The position numbers and the translations under genes are program-made. Positions 41,770 to 49,958 of a stretch of DNA of 64,000 bases are shown piece after piece. Location: assembly GCA_005768755.1 (NCBI GenBank), contig VAFL01000007.1, forward strand, positions 62,001-126,000, given 5' to 3'. The notes below the pieces were generated by a model. It saw nothing but the letters and a program-made list of their open reading frames with translations, did no database searches and had not been told where the DNA came from. The stretch is from Paracoccus denitrificans. Lineage in GTDB: Bacteria > Pseudomonadota > Alphaproteobacteria > Rhodobacterales > Rhodobacteraceae. How positions within the stretch are numbered: the first letter of the stretch is position 1; each line of letters opens with the position of its first letter.

Positions 41770-42447
41770 ATGAGCAAACTGACGATTTACACCTATGAAT
41801 GGCTGCCCGAATTTCCGCGCGGCTTCGTGCGCGACATGCGCATCCGCTGGGTGGCCGAGGAAGTCGGGCGTGAATACGAAATCGCGACTGTGCCGGTTTA
41901 CCCCAAAAGCCCGGACCATCGCGCCCGCCAGCCCTTCGCACAGGTGCCGATGATCGAGGAAGGCGAAGTCTCGCTGTTCGAGTCCGGGGCGATCGTGCTG
42001 CATCTGGCAGAGGGCTCTGCCCTGCTGCCCGATGACAAGCGGCCCGAGATCACGCAATGGGTGATTGCGGCGCTGAACTCGGTCGAGCCTGCGGTGATGA
42101 ACTGGATGACCAGCCAGTTGTCCAAGGACATGCCGGATATTTTCGGCCCGGCTGCCTCGCAGGAGCTGGAAGCGTATATGAAGAAATTCATGGATGGCCG
42201 CCTTGCCGCGCTAGAGGAGCTGCTGGCGACGCGCGACTGGATCAGCGGCGGTTTCAGCGCTGCCGATATCATTCTGGTCGAGGTGCTGCGTCCGGCCGAA
42301 AATGTCGGGGCATTGAAGGATTTCCCGGCTGTGACCGGGTATCTGGAACGCGCCACCGCCCGTCCCGCCTTCAAGAAGGCAATGGCAGATCACATGAAGC
42401 ACTGGACCGATGCCGATGCCAGGCGCGCCGAGAAGCAGCCGGCTTAA
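41770..42447 (+). CDS. Glutathione S-transferase family protein
   Basis: This 225-residue protein has an N-terminal thioredoxin fold with 'QPFAQVPMIEEGEVSLFESGAIVLHLAE' (split here; the conserved cis-Pro and Glu-Ser that bind glutathione) and a C-terminal helical domain with 'LEELLATRDWISGGFSAADIILVEVLR' (FSAAD motif). It probably conjugates glutathione to an electrophile or uses it as a cofactor. The start at 41770 is chosen from an internal Met of a longer open frame, because it matches the family N-terminus and follows CGAACGAG. Confidence 0.9.
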   Translation: MSKLTIYTYEWLPEFPRGFVRDMRIRWVAEEVGREYEIATVPVYPKSPDHRARQPFAQVPMIEEGEVSLFESGAIVLHLAEGSALLPDDKRPEITQWVIAALNSVEPAVMNWMTSQLSKDMPDIFGPAASQELEAYMKKFMDGRLAALEELLATRDWISGGFSAADIILVEVLRPAENVGALKDFPAVTGYLERATARPAFKKAMADHMKHWTDADARRAEKQPA

Positions 42448-42470
42448 CTTCTTTGAAAAGGAGCACGACC

Positions 42471-43241
42471 ATGACCTATCACGGAAACCCCTGCTGGTAT
42501 GAATTGGGGACCAGCGATCTGAACGGTGCCGGTCAGTTCTATGGCAAGGTGCTTGGCTGGAACGTCGAGAATGCCGGGATGGAGGGGTTCGAATATCACC
42601 TCGCCAAGATGGGCGAGGCGATGGTCGCGGGCATGATGTCGAACGCAGGGCAGGAAGGCTCTCCGCCGCCGAACTGGGTCATCTATTTCGCCGTCGATGA
42701 TTGCGACAAGACGGCGGCGGACATCAAGGCGGGCGGCGGTCAGGTCTACAAGGAACCCGCCGACATTCCCGGCACCGGCCGCTTTGCCGTGGTCGCTGAT
42801 CCGCAGGGCGCGGTGTTCGGCATCCTGCAGCCGCTTCCGATGACCCCGTCAGACGAAGGTCAGTCCTTTAACCAACAGAAGGCTGGTCATGGCAACTGGA
42901 ACGAGTTGATGAGCAGCGATCCCGAAGCCGCCTATGACTTCTATGCCAAACTGTTCGGCTGGTCCAAGGGTGAGGCGATGGATATGGGCGAGATGGGAAC
43001 CTATCAGCTACTGCGCCGCGACGACAAGGATTTCGGCGCGGTCATGGGCCTTGGCGATGCGCCGGTGCCCGCGTGGCTGCCCTATTTCGGGGTCGAGAAT
43101 ACCACCGCCGCGGTCGACAGGATCAACGCCGAAGGCGGCAAGGTCCTGCACGGTCCGATCGAGGTTCCCGGCCCGGCCTATATTGCGGTGGCACAGGACC
43201 CGCAGGGCGCAGCCTTCGCCGTGGTCGGGCCCGAAAAGTAA
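42471..43241 (+). CDS. Double-domain VOC (glyoxalase-like) protein
   Basis: This 256-residue protein has two VOC domains, about 1-125 and 132-256. The first has 'NPCWYELGTSDLNGAGQFYGKVLGWN' and 'GRFAVVADPQGAVFGILQP'; the second has 'NELMSSDPEAAYDFYAKLFGWS' and 'AYIAVAQDPQGAAFAVVGP' (parts only). This is the common tandem 'VOC family protein' found with detoxification genes in actinobacteria and alphaproteobacteria. Metal ligands differ from those of glyoxalase I. It starts after AAAAGGAG at the correct spacing. Confidence 0.88.
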   Translation: MTYHGNPCWYELGTSDLNGAGQFYGKVLGWNVENAGMEGFEYHLAKMGEAMVAGMMSNAGQEGSPPPNWVIYFAVDDCDKTAADIKAGGGQVYKEPADIPGTGRFAVVADPQGAVFGILQPLPMTPSDEGQSFNQQKAGHGNWNELMSSDPEAAYDFYAKLFGWSKGEAMDMGEMGTYQLLRRDDKDFGAVMGLGDAPVPAWLPYFGVENTTAAVDRINAEGGKVLHGPIEVPGPAYIAVAQDPQGAAFAVVGPEK

Positions 43242-43279
43242 CGCATGACGCCGGGCCAGTCATGGCCCGGCAGATCCTT

Positions 43280-43308
43280 ACGCAGAAGAAGAAGGAGGAA
43301 GAGGAAGG
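43280..43308 (+). promoter_or_regulatory. Polypurine ribosome-binding stretch before the VOC gene at 43309
   Basis: About 25 consecutive purines with one interruption (AGAAGAAGAAGGAGGAAGAG, then GAAGG) precede the ATG. This is an unusually long and strong Shine-Dalgarno region, suggesting high translation of the following small gene. Confidence 0.6.
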
Positions 43309-43674
43309 ATGGATGACACCAAGTCACCCCCGATCCGCCCCGGCCAGAACATCGCGATCAAGGTCCCGCTGCACAAATGGGCCGAAACCGTCGCCTTTTA
43401 TCGCGACAAGATCGGCCTGACCGTCACGCGCGAGATGGAGAACAGCACCGGGTTCGCGTTCAACGGCTTCACACTGTGGATCGACAAGGTGCCGCAGCAA
43501 TCGCAGGTCGATGTCTGGCTGGAACTGTTCAGCGATCAGCCCTCGGCGGCGCTGGAAGCCCTTGGCAGTCCGAAACGTGATGAACTGGAACCCCTCGACG
43601 GTGTCACAGGGCACTGGACCTCGGACCCGGCAGGCGTGGTGCTGCTGTTGCGCAAGGGAGGCACGACAACCTGA
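43309..43674 (+). CDS. Single-domain VOC (glyoxalase-like) protein
   Basis: This 121-residue protein has a VOC fold: 'NIAIKVPLHKWAETVAFYRDKIGL', 'STGFAFNGFTLWIDKVPQ', 'VDVWLELFSDQPSAALEALG' and 'GHWTSDPAGVVLLLRKGG' (parts only). A reaction cannot be predicted. It is preceded by the long polypurine ribosome-binding site and lies 26 bases before the next VOC gene. Confidence 0.82.
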   Translation: MDDTKSPPIRPGQNIAIKVPLHKWAETVAFYRDKIGLTVTREMENSTGFAFNGFTLWIDKVPQQSQVDVWLELFSDQPSAALEALGSPKRDELEPLDGVTGHWTSDPAGVVLLLRKGGTTT

Positions 43675-43700
43675 AGCCTGTTTCGATTGGAGGAATTGAG

Positions 43701-44045
43701 ATGAACGTCAATACCATCTTCGCAACGATTCACTGTACCAACCTGGCGACTGCGACCGAGTGGTATACTCGGCTTTTTGATCGCGATCCCGATGCCGCGC
43801 CCATGGACGGGCTGAAGGAATGGCATCTGAGCGATGGCTCAGGCATGCAACTGGTCGAGGATCACCACCGCGCCGGTCAGGGTGCCGCCACCCTTGGGGT
43901 CAGCCGGATCGAAGGTTTTGCCAAGCGCATGACCCAGCCCGGCATGCCGATCGGCGACATCATTCAGGGGGACGCGGCACGGATTCTGATGCTGACGGAT
44001 CCCGACGGCAACCAGATCGTGCTTGCCGAGGCGTTGGAGGGATAG
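43701..44045 (+). CDS. Single-domain VOC (glyoxalase-like) protein
   Basis: This 114-residue protein has a compact VOC fold: 'TIFATIHCTNLATATEWYTRLFDRDP', 'WHLSDGSGMQLVEDHHRAG' and 'ARILMLTDPDGNQIVLAEAL' (parts only). The final Glu of the DPDGN.I.L.E strand is retained, as in metal-binding members, and His of 'ATIHCTN' could be a ligand. It starts after a GGAGGAATTGAG site and is followed after 5 bases by the DUF899 gene. Confidence 0.85.
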   Translation: MNVNTIFATIHCTNLATATEWYTRLFDRDPDAAPMDGLKEWHLSDGSGMQLVEDHHRAGQGAATLGVSRIEGFAKRMTQPGMPIGDIIQGDAARILMLTDPDGNQIVLAEALEG

Positions 44046-44050
44046 GAAAC

Positions 44051-44758
44051 ATGTCAGAACCCAAGCTGAAACCCGCGCGCGAGTTGGCAGAGAAATACCG
44101 CAAACGCCCCCTGCCCGGTGCAAGCGCCGAATATACCGCCGCCCGCACCGATCTTCTGGAAGCCGAGATCGAGGCGCGCCGGACCCTGACCCGGCTGGCC
44201 GAAATGCGTCAGGCGCTGCCACAAGGGCCGGTCGTCGAAAAGGATTACCGTTTCCTTGACGAAAACGGCGACGAAATCGGGCTGATCGACATGTTCGGCG
44301 ACCATGACACGCTGATAACGTATTTCTGGATGTATGGTCCTGAACGTGAACGCCCCTGCCCCATGTGCACCAACTGGCTGGGCGGGGTGAATGGCAACGC
44401 CGCGGATGTGAAGCAGCGCGCGGCCTTCAAGATCCTTGGTCGCAGCCCGGTCGAGCGACAACAGGCTTTTGCCGACGAACGTGGCTGGCGCGATCTGGAC
44501 TTCGTGCAGACCGTGGGCGACGACTATGCCCGCGACCATGAAGGGCTTGACGATCAGGGATACGAATACCCGATTTTCGCCGTCTATCGCCGCGATGGCG
44601 ACAAGGTGCGCTATTTCCTGGCGGGCGAGATGCCGTCCGAAGCCGCCGATCCGGGGCAGGACCCGCGCGGCGCGGTCGACATCGCGCCGCTGTGGAACCT
44701 GCTGGACATGACGCCCGAAGGCCGCGGCACGGATTGGTATCCGAAACTGAGTTACTGA
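44051..44758 (+). CDS. DUF899 thioredoxin-fold protein
   Basis: This 235-residue protein matches DUF899, a thioredoxin-like family. The N-terminal helical part is followed by 'YRFLDENGDEIGLIDMFGDHDTLITYFWMYGP' (given in parts) and a CxxC pair 'RPCPMCTNW' (Cys103 and Cys106) in the position of the thioredoxin active site. The C-terminal 'MTPEGRGTDWYPKLSY' is also typical. It may act on disulfides or protect against oxidants. It lies 5 bases after the preceding VOC gene. Confidence 0.88.
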   Translation: MSEPKLKPARELAEKYRKRPLPGASAEYTAARTDLLEAEIEARRTLTRLAEMRQALPQGPVVEKDYRFLDENGDEIGLIDMFGDHDTLITYFWMYGPERERPCPMCTNWLGGVNGNAADVKQRAAFKILGRSPVERQQAFADERGWRDLDFVQTVGDDYARDHEGLDDQGYEYPIFAVYRRDGDKVRYFLAGEMPSEAADPGQDPRGAVDIAPLWNLLDMTPEGRGTDWYPKLSY

Positions 44759-44771
44759 GGAGGACCGGACG

Positions 44772-45218
44772 ATGGGCGATGAAAGTGACATTCGCGCCTT
44801 GCTTGACCAGCAGGCGAAAGACATGGCCGCCGGAGATGCGGCGGCGGCGATGGCCGCTTATGCAGAAGGGCCAGTGCTTTACGATCTGCCGCCTCCCTTG
44901 CAGGTGAGCGCCGATGCGGAAGGGTTGCAGGAATGGATCGATGGCTGGGATGTGCCACCGACGATCACCTACCGGGATCTGGAGATCACGGTCGCGGGTG
45001 ATCTGGCCGTGGCATGGGGCTTCGTTCACACCGCCGTGCGCCGCGACGGCGAGGATGGCGGCTTCTGGTCGCGCAACACCTGGGCATTTCGGCGCGGGCC
45101 GGACGGGTGGAAGATCACGCATAATCACAACTCTGTCCCGTTTCACATGGATAAAAATCAGCAAGCGGCGCTTGATTTGGAACCGGGGACCGGCGCCGCA
45201 CAGATCAAAGGGGGCTGA
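44772..45218 (+). CDS. NTF2/SnoaL-like protein
   Basis: This 148-residue protein has the cone-shaped NTF2-like fold of the SnoaL/YybH group: 'IRALLDQQAKDMAAGDAAAAMAAYAEGPVLYDLPPPL' (split here), 'WIDGWDVPPTITYRDLEITVAGDLAVAWGFVH' and 'NTWAFRRGPDGWKITHNHNSVPFHMD' (parts only). Such proteins bind small hydrophobic ligands or act as isomerases or hydrolases. The Trp and His near the C-terminus line the pocket. It starts after GAGGAGG. Confidence 0.87.
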   Translation: MGDESDIRALLDQQAKDMAAGDAAAAMAAYAEGPVLYDLPPPLQVSADAEGLQEWIDGWDVPPTITYRDLEITVAGDLAVAWGFVHTAVRRDGEDGGFWSRNTWAFRRGPDGWKITHNHNSVPFHMDKNQQAALDLEPGTGAAQIKGG

Positions 45219-45220
45219 AG

Positions 45221-46069
45221 ATGAAGAAAGCGATTGCAATGGTAAGCATCATCTCTGCGCCAATGCTGGCCGGGGCCGAAACCGTGAACGTCGACGGTCA
45301 TGACGTCTATTACGAGGTTCATGGCGAATTGACGCCCGACCAGCCGCCGGTCCTGCTGCTGCATGGGGGCGCGATGAACATCACCTCGACCTTCGCCGAT
45401 CTGATTCCGGGGCTGTCGGAAGATCGCGCCGTGATCGGGGTCGAACAGCAGGGCCACGGCCATACGCCGATCCATGACGGAGATTTCACGCTGGCGACGA
45501 TGCGCGCCGACACGCTGGCCGTGCTGGACGAACTGGACGTCGAACAGGCCCATGTCATCGGCTTTTCGATGGGCGGAATGCTGGGGCTGGAACTGGCGGT
45601 CAACGCGCACGAACGCGTCGCCTCGCTCAGCGCGATCTCAGCCAGCCAGAATGGCGACGGGATGTTGCCCGATCTGGTGAAGATGAACCAGGACCCGACG
45701 CATCAGCCCTCGCCCGAGGTGGCGGCGCTGATGCCGAGCGAAGAGGAATTTGCACAGATGGCCGCCGACACGGCCGAGATGAACCCCGGCGGGGCAGAGG
45801 CGTTTCAGGCGATGATGGCGAAGACATCGGCGCTGATCGCTTCGGATTGGGGATGGACGGATGAGGAACTGGCCGCGATCCCCCTGCCCGTGCAGATCAT
45901 CCTTGGCGACAATGATTTCGTAACGCTCGATCACGCGCTGCACATGAAGAAAACGATTCCCGATGCCTGGCTGGCCGTGCTGCCGGATACCGAGCATATG
46001 AACATCATGTCCCGGCCCGAACTGCCGATCCTGCTGAAACGGCGGATCGACACCCCGCAGAGGCATTGA
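45221..46069 (+). CDS. Exported alpha/beta hydrolase
   Basis: This 282-residue protein has a signal peptide (about 1-19) and an alpha/beta-hydrolase fold. The oxyanion region is 'LLLHGGAMN', the nucleophile elbow 'GFSMGGM' (Ser116), the probable acid Asp230 or Asp232 in 'ILGDNDF', and the His259 in 'DTEHMNI'. The catalytic triad therefore looks complete. The substrate is unknown; it may be a lactonase, esterase or haloperoxidase-type enzyme. It lies 2 bases after the NTF2-like gene. It is the only exported product of the run. Confidence 0.87.
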   Translation: MKKAIAMVSIISAPMLAGAETVNVDGHDVYYEVHGELTPDQPPVLLLHGGAMNITSTFADLIPGLSEDRAVIGVEQQGHGHTPIHDGDFTLATMRADTLAVLDELDVEQAHVIGFSMGGMLGLELAVNAHERVASLSAISASQNGDGMLPDLVKMNQDPTHQPSPEVAALMPSEEEFAQMAADTAEMNPGGAEAFQAMMAKTSALIASDWGWTDEELAAIPLPVQIILGDNDFVTLDHALHMKKTIPDAWLAVLPDTEHMNIMSRPELPILLKRRIDTPQRH

Positions 46070-46072
46070 GCG

Positions 46073-46441
46073 ATGGGCAGCACTCGGATCGAAGGCAGCG
46101 CCGATTGCGGCAACTCGCCCAAGAACAAGCTTGCGCAGGATATCGCGGTGGGATTGGAAACGAGCGATCTGGACGCGGATCTGCTGGGCGATGATGTGGT
46201 CTGGCGGACCTCAGACGGGCAAGAGATCGCGGGCGCCAACGCCATCATCGCTGCGCTTGAAAAGCTTTCCGCGCCAAAGAAGGTCAGCGTCGATCACGCC
46301 ATTTCGCATGGTAAGGTCGGCGCGTCGAACGGTGTGACGATGGCAGCGAATGGCGACGCGCATGGGTTTGCCCATGTGATCACCTTCACCTCGACCTCGG
46401 CGAAGAAAATTGCACGGATCGAGAGCTACCGCACTGCCTAG
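46073..46441 (+). CDS. Small NTF2-like protein
   Basis: This 122-residue protein appears to be a second NTF2-like fold: 'LAQDIAVGLETSDLDADLLGDDVVWRTSDGQEIAGANAIIAALEKL' (split here) followed by strands and 'HGFAHVITFTSTSAKKIARIESY'. Similarity to SnoaL proteins is weaker than for the previous NTF2-like gene. It is the last gene of the run and shares its CTAG stop tetranucleotide (46438-46441) with the convergent metal permease gene. No terminator is seen here. Confidence 0.65.
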   Translation: MGSTRIEGSADCGNSPKNKLAQDIAVGLETSDLDADLLGDDVVWRTSDGQEIAGANAIIAALEKLSAPKKVSVDHAISHGKVGASNGVTMAANGDAHGFAHVITFTSTSAKKIARIESYRTA

Positions 46442-47271
46442 ACCTGCGCCACCCGCCGCTTGTTCAGCGCGACCCGGCGCAGGAAGGCCACGACAAAGAT
46501 CGCGGTCAGCACAAGGATGATCGTGGCAGCGGGGGAACTGTCCAGGAAGAAGCTGGCATAGACCCCGCCCAGCATGCCGATCAGGTTCACGATGACGGCG
46601 ACGGCCAGCATCCAGCCGAAGCGGCGCGTGGTCAGGAAGGCAATCGCGCCGGGTGCGATCAGCAGGCCAACGGCAAGGATCAGGCCAGTCGCGGACAGGG
46701 TGGCGACGATGGTCAGCGACAGGATCGTCAGCAACCCGTAATGCAGCAGGCCCACCGGCAGGCCCGAGGCCTTTGCCTGCGCCGGATCGAAGGCGTGCAG
46801 CATCAGATCTTTCCATTTCAGCAGCAGGCAGGCGCAGACCACGGCAGAGATCAGCGCGGCAGTGCGCAGGTCCTCGGTCCCGATGCCCAGCATGTTGCCG
46901 AACAGGATATGATCCAGATGGACGTTGGTGCGCAGCGCCACATACATGACGATGCCAAGCCCGAACATGCCGGAAAAAACGACGCCCATCACGGTGTCCT
47001 GCTTGATGCGGCTGTTTTCGGACAGAAACCCGGTTGCCAGCGCCGTGACCATGCCGGCCGCAAACGCCCCAAGGATCAGTGGCAGGCCAAGGATATAGGC
47101 CAGCACGATCCCCGGCAGCACCGCATGGCTGACCGCATCGCCCATCAGCGCCCAGCCTTTCAGAACCAGAAAGCAGGACAGCAGCGCGGTCGGCGGCGCG
47201 ACCAGCAAGCAGATCAGGAACGCGTCGCGCATGAAGGGGAAGGTGAAGGGCTGGGTCAGCGTCTCGATCAT
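46438..47271 (-). CDS. sitD: Metal ABC transporter permease (SitD/MntB type)
   Basis: This 277-residue ABC-3 permease has eight hydrophobic segments and the family signature 'GWALMGDAVSHAVLPGIVLAYILG' (split here: 'GDAVSHAVLPGI'), followed by 'IKQDTVMGVVFSGMFGLGIV' and the C-terminal 'PAATIILVLTAIFV'. Together with the adjacent permease it forms a heterodimeric channel for Mn2+ or Fe2+, as in SitABCD. The start at 47271 overlaps the upstream stop by 4 bases (ATGA). The longer open frame upstream lies within the neighbouring gene. Confidence 0.92.
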   Translation of the reverse strand: MIETLTQPFTFPFMRDAFLICLLVAPPTALLSCFLVLKGWALMGDAVSHAVLPGIVLAYILGLPLILGAFAAGMVTALATGFLSENSRIKQDTVMGVVFSGMFGLGIVMYVALRTNVHLDHILFGNMLGIGTEDLRTAALISAVVCACLLLKWKDLMLHAFDPAQAKASGLPVGLLHYGLLTILSLTIVATLSATGLILAVGLLIAPGAIAFLTTRRFGWMLAVAVIVNLIGMLGGVYASFFLDSSPAATIILVLTAIFVVAFLRRVALNKRRVAQV

Positions 47272-48137
47272 GGCGTTGCCTCGGGTGCGGCGCGCAGGGC
47301 TTCGGCGGCGCGGCGGCGGGCGGCCAGCATCCCGTGTTTCGGCGCGAAGATGAAGGCAGCAAGGAAGATCAGCGTTTGCAGGACGACGATGACACCGCCA
47401 GTCGCACCATTCAGGAAAAAGCTGACATAGGCGCCCAGGAAGCTGGTCACGGCGCCGATGACGACGGCCGTGACGATCAGCCGCCCGAAGCGGTCGCACA
47501 ACAGATAGGCCGTGGCACCGGGCGTCACCACCAGGGCGATGACCAGAAACGCGCCCACGGTCTGCATGGCGGCGACGACGCAGGCGGCCAGCAGGGTGAA
47601 GAACACGCCTTTCAGCAGACCGGCGCGCAGCCCGATGGAACGAGCATGGCTTTCGTCGAAGAACACCACCATCAGGTCGCGCCACTTGACCAGCAGGATT
47701 GCAATGGAAACGACCCCGATAATGACCAGTTGCAGCGTGTCTGCGGCGGAAACGGTCAGGATATTACCCATCGTAATGGTCTGCAGGTCCACGGCGATGG
47801 GGTTGACCGAGACAAGGAACAGCCCCAGCCCGAAGAAGGACGTGAAGATCAGCCCGATCACCACATCGACCTTAAGGCCCGAGCGTTCGGACAGAAACAG
47901 CATCGCCCCCGCCGCCAGCCCGCCCGACAGGAATGCGCCCACCGCCAGCGGAAAGCCCAGAAGATAGGCCCCGGCGACGCCCGGAACGACCGAATGGGAC
48001 AGCGCATCCCCGATCAGCGACCAGCCTTTCAGCATCAGAAAGCAGGACAGAAAGGCACAGACCGCACCCACCAGTGCCGCGACCAGCATGGAGCTGAGCA
48101 TGAAGCCATAGGTGAAGGGGTCGAAAAGGACGCTCAT
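47268..48137 (-). CDS. sitC: Metal ABC transporter permease (SitC type)
   Basis: This 289-residue ABC-3 permease has 'GWSLIGDALSHSVVPGVAGAYLLG' (split here), 'LKVDVVIGLIFTSFFGLGLF' and 'GATGGVIVVLQTLIFLAAF', the standard ABC-3 landmarks. The tail 'RRRAAEALRAAPEATP' is cytoplasmic. Two permease genes per operon are typical of SitABCD rather than ZnuABC importers. It overlaps both neighbours by 4 bases. Confidence 0.92.
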   Translation of the reverse strand: MSVLFDPFTYGFMLSSMLVAALVGAVCAFLSCFLMLKGWSLIGDALSHSVVPGVAGAYLLGFPLAVGAFLSGGLAAGAMLFLSERSGLKVDVVIGLIFTSFFGLGLFLVSVNPIAVDLQTITMGNILTVSAADTLQLVIIGVVSIAILLVKWRDLMVVFFDESHARSIGLRAGLLKGVFFTLLAACVVAAMQTVGAFLVIALVVTPGATAYLLCDRFGRLIVTAVVIGAVTSFLGAYVSFFLNGATGGVIVVLQTLIFLAAFIFAPKHGMLAARRRAAEALRAAPEATP

Positions 48138-48988
48138 TCCGCTTCCTCGCGGCGCTTCATTTCCTCGCCGTAGTGAACCAGCGGGCGTTCGTCATCGGTA
48201 AAGATGGTGACGGTGCGGGCATCGTCATCGTCATGCAGCGCCTGCCCGCCAAGCGTAAAGTGGCGCAGAACGCCACCGAAGGCCTGTTCCAGATTGGCGC
48301 GGGTAAAGGTGGTTTCGGTCGGCCCATAGGCCAGCACCGTGCCCTTGACCAGCACCACGCGGTCACAGAATTCCGGGACCGAGCCGAGGTTATGGGTCGA
48401 GACCAGCATCACCCTGCCTTCGTCGCGCAATTCGCCAAGCAGGCGGATGATCTGTTCCTCGGTCTTCACATCGACGCCGGTGAAGGGTTCGTCCAGCAGG
48501 ATCACCTGCCCGTCCTGCGCCAATGCCCGCGCCAGGAAAACACGCTTTTTCTGGCCGCCCGACAGTTCACCGATCTGGCGGTGGCGGTATTCCCACATGT
48601 TGACGCGGTGCAGCGCGGCCTCGACCGCCGCGTGATCGGCTTTGCGGGGGATGCGCAGAAAGCCCATCTTGCCGTATCGGCCCATCATGACCACGTCCTG
48701 AACCAGCACGGGGAAGGACCAGTCGACCTCCTCGGACTGGGGGACGTAGGCCACAAGGTTGCGACGCAGCGCTTCGGGGACGGACATGCCCAGCAGGCAA
48801 ATCTCGCCCGCTGCCACCGGCACGAAACCCATGATCGCCTTGAACAGCGTCGATTTTCCCGCCCCGTTGACGCCGACAAGGGCCGTCACGGTGCCGCGCG
48901 GGATTTCGAAACTGGCATGGCGAAGCGCCGTCAGTCCGTTCCGATAGGTCACCGTCACATCGCGGCACAGGATACCGGCATCGCTCAT
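48134..48988 (-). CDS. sitB: Metal ABC transporter ATP-binding protein (SitB type)
   Basis: This 284-residue ATPase drives the importer. Walker A is 'GVNGAGKSTLFKAI', the signature 'LSGGQKKRVFLARAL', Walker B 'VILLDEPFTGVD' and the H-loop 'STHNLGS'. A C-terminal extension of about 50 residues ('FTRANLEQAFGGVLRHFTLGG') is common in SitB/ManB-type proteins. It overlaps the genes on both sides by 4 bases. Confidence 0.94.
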   Translation of the reverse strand: MSDAGILCRDVTVTYRNGLTALRHASFEIPRGTVTALVGVNGAGKSTLFKAIMGFVPVAAGEICLLGMSVPEALRRNLVAYVPQSEEVDWSFPVLVQDVVMMGRYGKMGFLRIPRKADHAAVEAALHRVNMWEYRHRQIGELSGGQKKRVFLARALAQDGQVILLDEPFTGVDVKTEEQIIRLLGELRDEGRVMLVSTHNLGSVPEFCDRVVLVKGTVLAYGPTETTFTRANLEQAFGGVLRHFTLGGQALHDDDDARTVTIFTDDERPLVHYGEEMKRREEAE

Positions 48989-49881
48989 TCAGTTGTTCCT
49001 TCTGCGCCTAGGCCTGCGGCGATGGTTTCGGTGGTGCGGGTCAACAGCGCCTCGAAGCTGGGCACGGGGCCGTCGGCTTCGGACAGGCTGTCGACATACA
49101 GTTCGCCGCCGTAATGTGCGCCGGTTTCGCGGGCGATCTGACGGGCCGGGGCCGTGTTCACGGTGCTTTCGCAAAATACCGTGGGGATGCGATTGTCCCT
49201 GACCCCGTCGATGACCTGCCGGATCTGCTGGGGCGTCCCCATGCGGTCGGCATTCATCGGCCACAGATACAGCTCGCGCAGGCCATAGTCGCGCGTCAGA
49301 TAGGAAAACGCGCCCTCGCAACTGACCAACCAGCGGCGATCTTCCGGCAAGGCGGCGATCTGGTCTCGCAGGGGGGCAACAGCAGCTTGCAGACGTTGCT
49401 TGTAGGCATCTGCATTCGCGCGATAGCTGGCCGCATTCGCCGGGTCGTGATCCGCGAAGGCCGTCGCGATATTGTCGATATAGATCATCGCGTTATTCAA
49501 GCTCATCCAGGCATGGGGGTTGGGCATGCCCTGATAGGCGTCGGCGGCGACGGGGATCGGGTCGATCCCATCCGTCAGCGTGACCGAGGGGATGTCGCCC
49601 AGATTCGACAAGAACTGATCGAACCAGATTTCCAGATTCATGCCGTTGCGCAGGATCAGGTCGGCATCCTGCGTGCGGACGAAATCGCGCGGCGTCGGTT
49701 CATAGCCGTGAATATCCGCGCCCGCCTTGGTGATCGACACCACGTCTGCTGCGTCCCCTGCCACCTGCTGTGCCATATCGGCCAGTACGGTGAAAGTCGT
49801 CACCACCTTCATGCGGTCCTGATCTGCCTGCGCGGGCAGCGCCAGCGCCATCAGCCCGAAAATTGCCGTTATCCTGCGCAT
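48985..49881 (-). CDS. sitA: Metal ABC transporter substrate-binding protein, Mn/Fe type (SitA)
   Basis: This 298-residue periplasmic protein (signal peptide about 1-19) belongs to cluster A-I binding proteins. The predicted metal ligands are His58 in 'DIHGYEPTPRD', His123 in 'NPHAWMSL', Glu189 in 'SCEGAFSYL' and Asp264 in 'LYVDSLS', the His-His-Glu-Asp set typical of Mn/Fe proteins rather than the third His of Zn binders. The His-rich loop of ZnuA is absent. It is the first gene of the operon and faces the Fur-type regulator. Confidence 0.92.
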   Translation of the reverse strand: MRRITAIFGLMALALPAQADQDRMKVVTTFTVLADMAQQVAGDAADVVSITKAGADIHGYEPTPRDFVRTQDADLILRNGMNLEIWFDQFLSNLGDIPSVTLTDGIDPIPVAADAYQGMPNPHAWMSLNNAMIYIDNIATAFADHDPANAASYRANADAYKQRLQAAVAPLRDQIAALPEDRRWLVSCEGAFSYLTRDYGLRELYLWPMNADRMGTPQQIRQVIDGVRDNRIPTVFCESTVNTAPARQIARETGAHYGGELYVDSLSEADGPVPSFEALLTRTTETIAAGLGAEGTTE

Positions 49882-49903
49882 TCCTCACCTGCTTTCCCCT
49901 TCT

Positions 49904-49923
49904 GTAAATGCAATTCATTCGCA
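49904..49923 (+). promoter_or_regulatory. Candidate Fur/Mur operator 1
   Basis: The site GTAAATGCAATTCATTCGCA is one copy of a 20-bp element present twice in inverted orientation in the divergent spacer. It matches the second copy at about 15 of 20 positions and resembles Fur boxes of the TGAnAAT-type. It is 23 bases from the sitA start. Confidence 0.55.
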
Positions 49924-49938
49924 ACTGTCAAGTGCAAT

Positions 49939-49958
49939 TGAGAATTGATCTCATTTAC
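49939..49958 (-). promoter_or_regulatory. Candidate Fur/Mur operator 2
   Basis: On the minus strand this reads GTAAATGAGATCAATTCTCA, the inverted partner of the site at 49904. The inner part TGAGA-ATTGA-TCTCA (49939-49953) is a perfect inverted repeat. It is 54 bases from the regulator start. Confidence 0.55.

Noticed and set aside
48985..49881. Zinc-specific ZnuA
   Set aside because: The third metal ligand is Glu (SCEGAF), not His, the His-rich loop is missing, and two permease genes are present.
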